Assembly (NCBI GenBank): GCA_018820005.1
Contig: JAHJOS010000277.1
Coordinates: 1 to 8,323, forward strand
Source: Alphaproteobacteria bacterium
Lineage (GTDB): Bacteria > Pseudomonadota > Alphaproteobacteria > Rhizobiales > Devosiaceae
Direction: 5' to 3'
DNA: 8,323 nucleotides
The position numbers and the translations under genes are program-made. The notes under the pieces were generated by a model. It saw only the letters and a list, made by a program, of their open reading frames with translations, was not told the DNA's origin and ran no database searches. Below are positions 5,845 to 8,323 of the stretch, one piece after another. The stretch's first letter is position 1; each line of letters opens with the position of its first letter.

Positions 5845-7461
5845 ATGACTTTTGGCTGGCTCAGAATACTTCTCACCCTGGCCGCCCTGGCCTTCGCACC
5901 CGGCGCCGCCTTCGCTCAATCCGCAGACCTGCCAGCTATGGTCAATGCCCTGGGCGACGGCAGCTTCAGTGACCGTGAACAGGTCATCAACGCCCTGGTC
6001 GCCACCGGCGACGAACATGTCCCGGCAATCCTCCAGGCACTCGCGGACGGCGAACTTTACGCCCGCAAATCCGACCAGAAGGTGCTGATCGGCAAGAAAT
6101 CCGGCAGCCAGATCGCCCTCACCGACCCGCTCGACGGCTCCGACCTGGGTAGCGTCGCCAGCGGCGACCTCGACAAGGTCAAGACCAACAACGGCCTGCG
6201 TGGCAAGATCCGCACCGCTATTGGCGCGATGACACTGCTCATCCCCAACCGTGCCATGCGCCTGTCCGCTGCGCAGAGCGTTCTAAAGAATGCCGACCCC
6301 GAGATGTTGCCACTGCTCGATCAGGCCGTGGCCGACGAAACTGACCCTGAAATCAAGGAGACCATGGAACTGGCGCGCGCCGTCATGGTCTTGAAATCCG
6401 ACACCAGCGTTGAAGAAAAACGCGCGGCAGTGGATCTGATCGCCTCGAAAGGCGACCGTGACGCTCAGACTGTACTGGTCAACCAGCTTGAGACCGCGCC
6501 GGAAGATCTCAAGCCGCTGATCCAGACTGGTATCGACAGTATCGGCCGTAGCCTCGCTGTCTGGGACGTGGGCCAGAACCTGCTCTATGGCATATCGCAA
6601 TCCTCGGTTCTGCTGCTGGCCGCCATCGGCCTGGCCATCACCTTCGGCGTGATGGGCGTGATCAACATGGCCCATGGCGAGATGGTCATGCTGGGAGCAT
6701 ACGTGACCTTCGTCGTTCAGGAACTACTGCGTAACTTCGCGCCCGGCCTGATCGACTATTCGCTGGCCTTCGCCGTCCCGGCGGCGTTTCTTTTTACGGG
6801 CCTGGTTGGTATCGGCATCGAGCGCGGCATTATCCGCTGGCTTTATGGCCGCCCGCTCGAAACCCTGCTCGCCACATGGGGTCTGTCGTTGATCCTGCAG
6901 CAGGCCGTGCGGTCCATCTTCGGGCCGACCAACAAGATGGTCTCGCCACCTTCCTGGATGACAGGGGCCTTCGATCTGGGCGGCCTCACCATTACCTGGA
7001 ACCGGCTCTGGATCGTCGTCTTCGCCATGGCAGTGTTTCTTGTGCTCCAGATTGTGCTCAATCGCACGGCGCTGGGCCTGCAGATGCGCGCCGTCACCCA
7101 GAACCGCAGGATGGCCTCGGCCATGGGGATCCGCACCCCCTTCGTTGATGCCATGACCTTCGGCCTCGGCTCCGGCATTGCCGGCATGGCCGGCGTCGCA
7201 CTCAGCCAGATCGACAACGTTTCGCCCAATCTGGGTCAGGGTTACATCATCGACAGCTTCATGGTCGTGGTGTTCGGCGGCGTCGGCAATCTCTGGGGTA
7301 CGCTGATTGGCGCGTTGACTCTTGGCGTTTCCAACAAGGTCCTCGAACCGGTCACCGGCGCCGTGCTCGGTAAGATCATCATCCTGGTGTTGATCATTCT
7401 ATTCATCCAGCGTCGGCCACGCGGCCTCTTCGCGCTCAAGGGGCGGGCCATCGAACAATGA
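5845..7461 (+). CDS. urtB: Urea ABC transporter, permease UrtB (long form)
   Basis: UrtB is one of two inner-membrane permeases that form the urea channel with UrtC. The protein has 538 residues, the long form known from proteobacteria. Residues 1-24 are a signal peptide (hydrophobic core, cut near AFA|QS). Residues 25-235 are a soluble, probably periplasmic, alpha-helical extension with HEAT-like helical pairs such as DREQVINALVATGDEHVPAILQ and the stretch around 150-230. Residues ~243-525 are the branched-chain-amino-acid-type permease domain with about eight hydrophobic segments. They include GVMGVINMAHGEMVMLGAY (269-286), GLSLILQQAVRSIFGPTNK (346-364), the cytoplasmic coupling region GLQMRAVTQNRRMASAMGI (411-429) and FGGVGNLWGTLIGA (477-490). 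The ATG at 5845 follows GGGG at 5833-5836 and opens directly into the signal peptide. The stop overlaps the urtC start, so the two permeases are probably made in step. The extension's function is not established by anything in the sequence. Confidence 0.96.
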   Translation: MTFGWLRILLTLAALAFAPGAAFAQSADLPAMVNALGDGSFSDREQVINALVATGDEHVPAILQALADGELYARKSDQKVLIGKKSGSQIALTDPLDGSDLGSVASGDLDKVKTNNGLRGKIRTAIGAMTLLIPNRAMRLSAAQSVLKNADPEMLPLLDQAVADETDPEIKETMELARAVMVLKSDTSVEEKRAAVDLIASKGDRDAQTVLVNQLETAPEDLKPLIQTGIDSIGRSLAVWDVGQNLLYGISQSSVLLLAAIGLAITFGVMGVINMAHGEMVMLGAYVTFVVQELLRNFAPGLIDYSLAFAVPAAFLFTGLVGIGIERGIIRWLYGRPLETLLATWGLSLILQQAVRSIFGPTNKMVSPPSWMTGAFDLGGLTITWNRLWIVVFAMAVFLVLQIVLNRTALGLQMRAVTQNRRMASAMGIRTPFVDAMTFGLGSGIAGMAGVALSQIDNVSPNLGQGYIIDSFMVVVFGGVGNLWGTLIGALTLGVSNKVLEPVTGAVLGKIIILVLIILFIQRRPRGLFALKGRAIEQ

Positions 7462-8323
7462 TCACTCAATTCATTCTTCGCGCACTCGACAAAAAAGCCA
7501 TCTGGCTTGTCGTCATCCTGTTTGCCTCGGCCATCGCTGTGCCGGTTCTCAATCTCGTCGTGCCCGCGGGCAGCCCGCTGCATGTGCCAAACTACGCTGT
7601 GCCGCTGTTCGGCAAGTATCTGAACTATGCCCTTCTTGCGCTTTCATTGGATCTGGTCTGGGGCTATTGCGGCATCCTCTCGCTGGGGCACTCGGCCTTC
7701 TTCGCCCTGGGCGCCTACGCCATGGGCATGTACCTGATGCGCCAGATCGGCACCCGTGGCGTCTACGCCAATCCCACGCTGCCCGACTTCATGGTGTTCC
7801 TCAACTACAAGGAACTGCCCTGGTTTTGGTACGGCTTTGACATGTGGTGGTTCGCCTTCATCATGGTGCTGGTGGTGCCGGGCCTGCTCGCCTTCGTCTT
7901 CGGCTGGTTCGCCTTCCGCAGCCGCGTCACCGGCGTCTATCTCTCCATCATCACTCAGGCCATGACCTATGCCCTGCTGCTCGCCTTCTTCCGCAACGAC
8001 CTCGGCTTTGGCGGCAACAACGGCCTGACCGACTTCAAGGACATTCTAGGCCAGCCCGTGCAGGCCGCCACCACCCGCGCCGCCCTCTTTGCCGCCTCGG
8101 CCCTGGCGCTGGCCCTGGCCGTCGTCATCTGCTCGGCCATCGTCAATTCCAAGCTGGGCAAGGTCATGATCGCCGTACGCGATGCCGAAAGCCGCACCCG
8201 TTTCCTGGGTTACCGCGTTGACAATGTGAAACTCTTCGCCTTCGTCGTCTCGGCGTTGCTGGCCGGCATTGCCGGGGCGCTCTATGCCCCACAGGTCGGC
8301 ATCATCAACCCCGGCGAATTCGA
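7458..8323 (+). CDS. urtC: Urea ABC transporter, permease UrtC, 3' end cut by window edge
   Basis: UrtC is the second inner-membrane permease of the urea transporter, partner of UrtB. Its ATG overlaps the urtB stop as ATGA (7458-7461), and GGGCGGG about 10 bases upstream can serve as the ribosome site. I translate 288 codons without a stop before the window ends. Visible family features are an N-terminal membrane anchor (IWLVVILFASAIAVPVLNLVV), LDLVWGYCGILSLGHSAFFALGAYAMGMY (about 64-92), the aromatic loop PWFWYGFDMWWF, the segment RSRVTGVYLSIITQAMTYALLL and GFGGNNGLTDF. The cytoplasmic coupling region GKVMIAVRDAESRTRFLGY begins near 234, followed by the helix LFAFVVSALLAGIAGALYA. This is the LivM-like half of the pair; GFGGNNGLTDF and the long aromatic insertion favour UrtC over LivM. 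Roughly the last quarter of the protein is missing. urtD and urtE are expected next. Confidence 0.95.
   Translation, partial: MITQFILRALDKKAIWLVVILFASAIAVPVLNLVVPAGSPLHVPNYAVPLFGKYLNYALLALSLDLVWGYCGILSLGHSAFFALGAYAMGMYLMRQIGTRGVYANPTLPDFMVFLNYKELPWFWYGFDMWWFAFIMVLVVPGLLAFVFGWFAFRSRVTGVYLSIITQAMTYALLLAFFRNDLGFGGNNGLTDFKDILGQPVQAATTRAALFAASALALALAVVICSAIVNSKLGKVMIAVRDAESRTRFLGYRVDNVKLFAFVVSALLAGIAGALYAPQVGIINPGEF

Noticed and set aside
4584..5876. Long open frame (430 codons) on the minus strand across urtA
   Set aside because: It is antisense to a clearly recognised urtA and the urtB start, has low-complexity composition and no known motif, and spans the intercistronic hairpin.

Overview
The window looks like a chromosomal segment from a GC-rich alphaproteobacterium, most likely of the Hyphomicrobiales (a Devosia-like organism would fit). 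This is inferred from codon use, the long-form UrtB and the type of regulator; no marker gene is present to fix the taxon. It holds five protein genes in two divergent transcription units, packed tightly apart from one 239-base intergenic region.

Left unit, minus strand (positions 4221 down to 1). A very large hybrid sensor kinase comes first. Its N-terminal half is an NCS1-type nucleobase/allantoin/hydantoin permease. This is followed by a cysteine-rich, probably metal-binding module, two more membrane helices, a full histidine kinase core, a receiver domain and a helical tail. Its last 14 bases overlap the start of a response regulator gene with a receiver domain, a PAS-like middle region and a LuxR-type DNA-binding domain, which runs off the left edge. 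Together they look like a transporter-type two-component system, comparable in plan to CbrA/CbrB and CrbS/CrbR, where the permease part is of the SLC5 family instead.

Centre (4222-4460). The divergent intergenic region must hold the promoters of both units. Its clearest element is a perfect 6-4-6 inverted repeat at 4355-4370, a candidate operator for the LuxR-type regulator.

Right unit, plus strand (4461 to the right edge). It contains urtA (periplasmic urea-binding protein), a strong intercistronic hairpin, urtB (permease with a secreted alpha-helical N-terminal extension) and urtC (second permease, overlapping urtB by ATGA and cut by the right edge). The order matches the start of the known urtABCDE high-affinity urea ABC transporter operon. 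The ATPase genes urtD and urtE are expected just beyond the window.

The working model, which is inference from layout, is that the permease-kinase senses a nitrogenous compound (urea, or a purine or hydantoin degradation intermediate that yields urea) and, through the response regulator, controls the divergent urea uptake operon. No mobile element, CRISPR array, tRNA or rRNA was seen. The urt genes are a known system. The least characterised parts are the sensor architecture and its link to urea transport.
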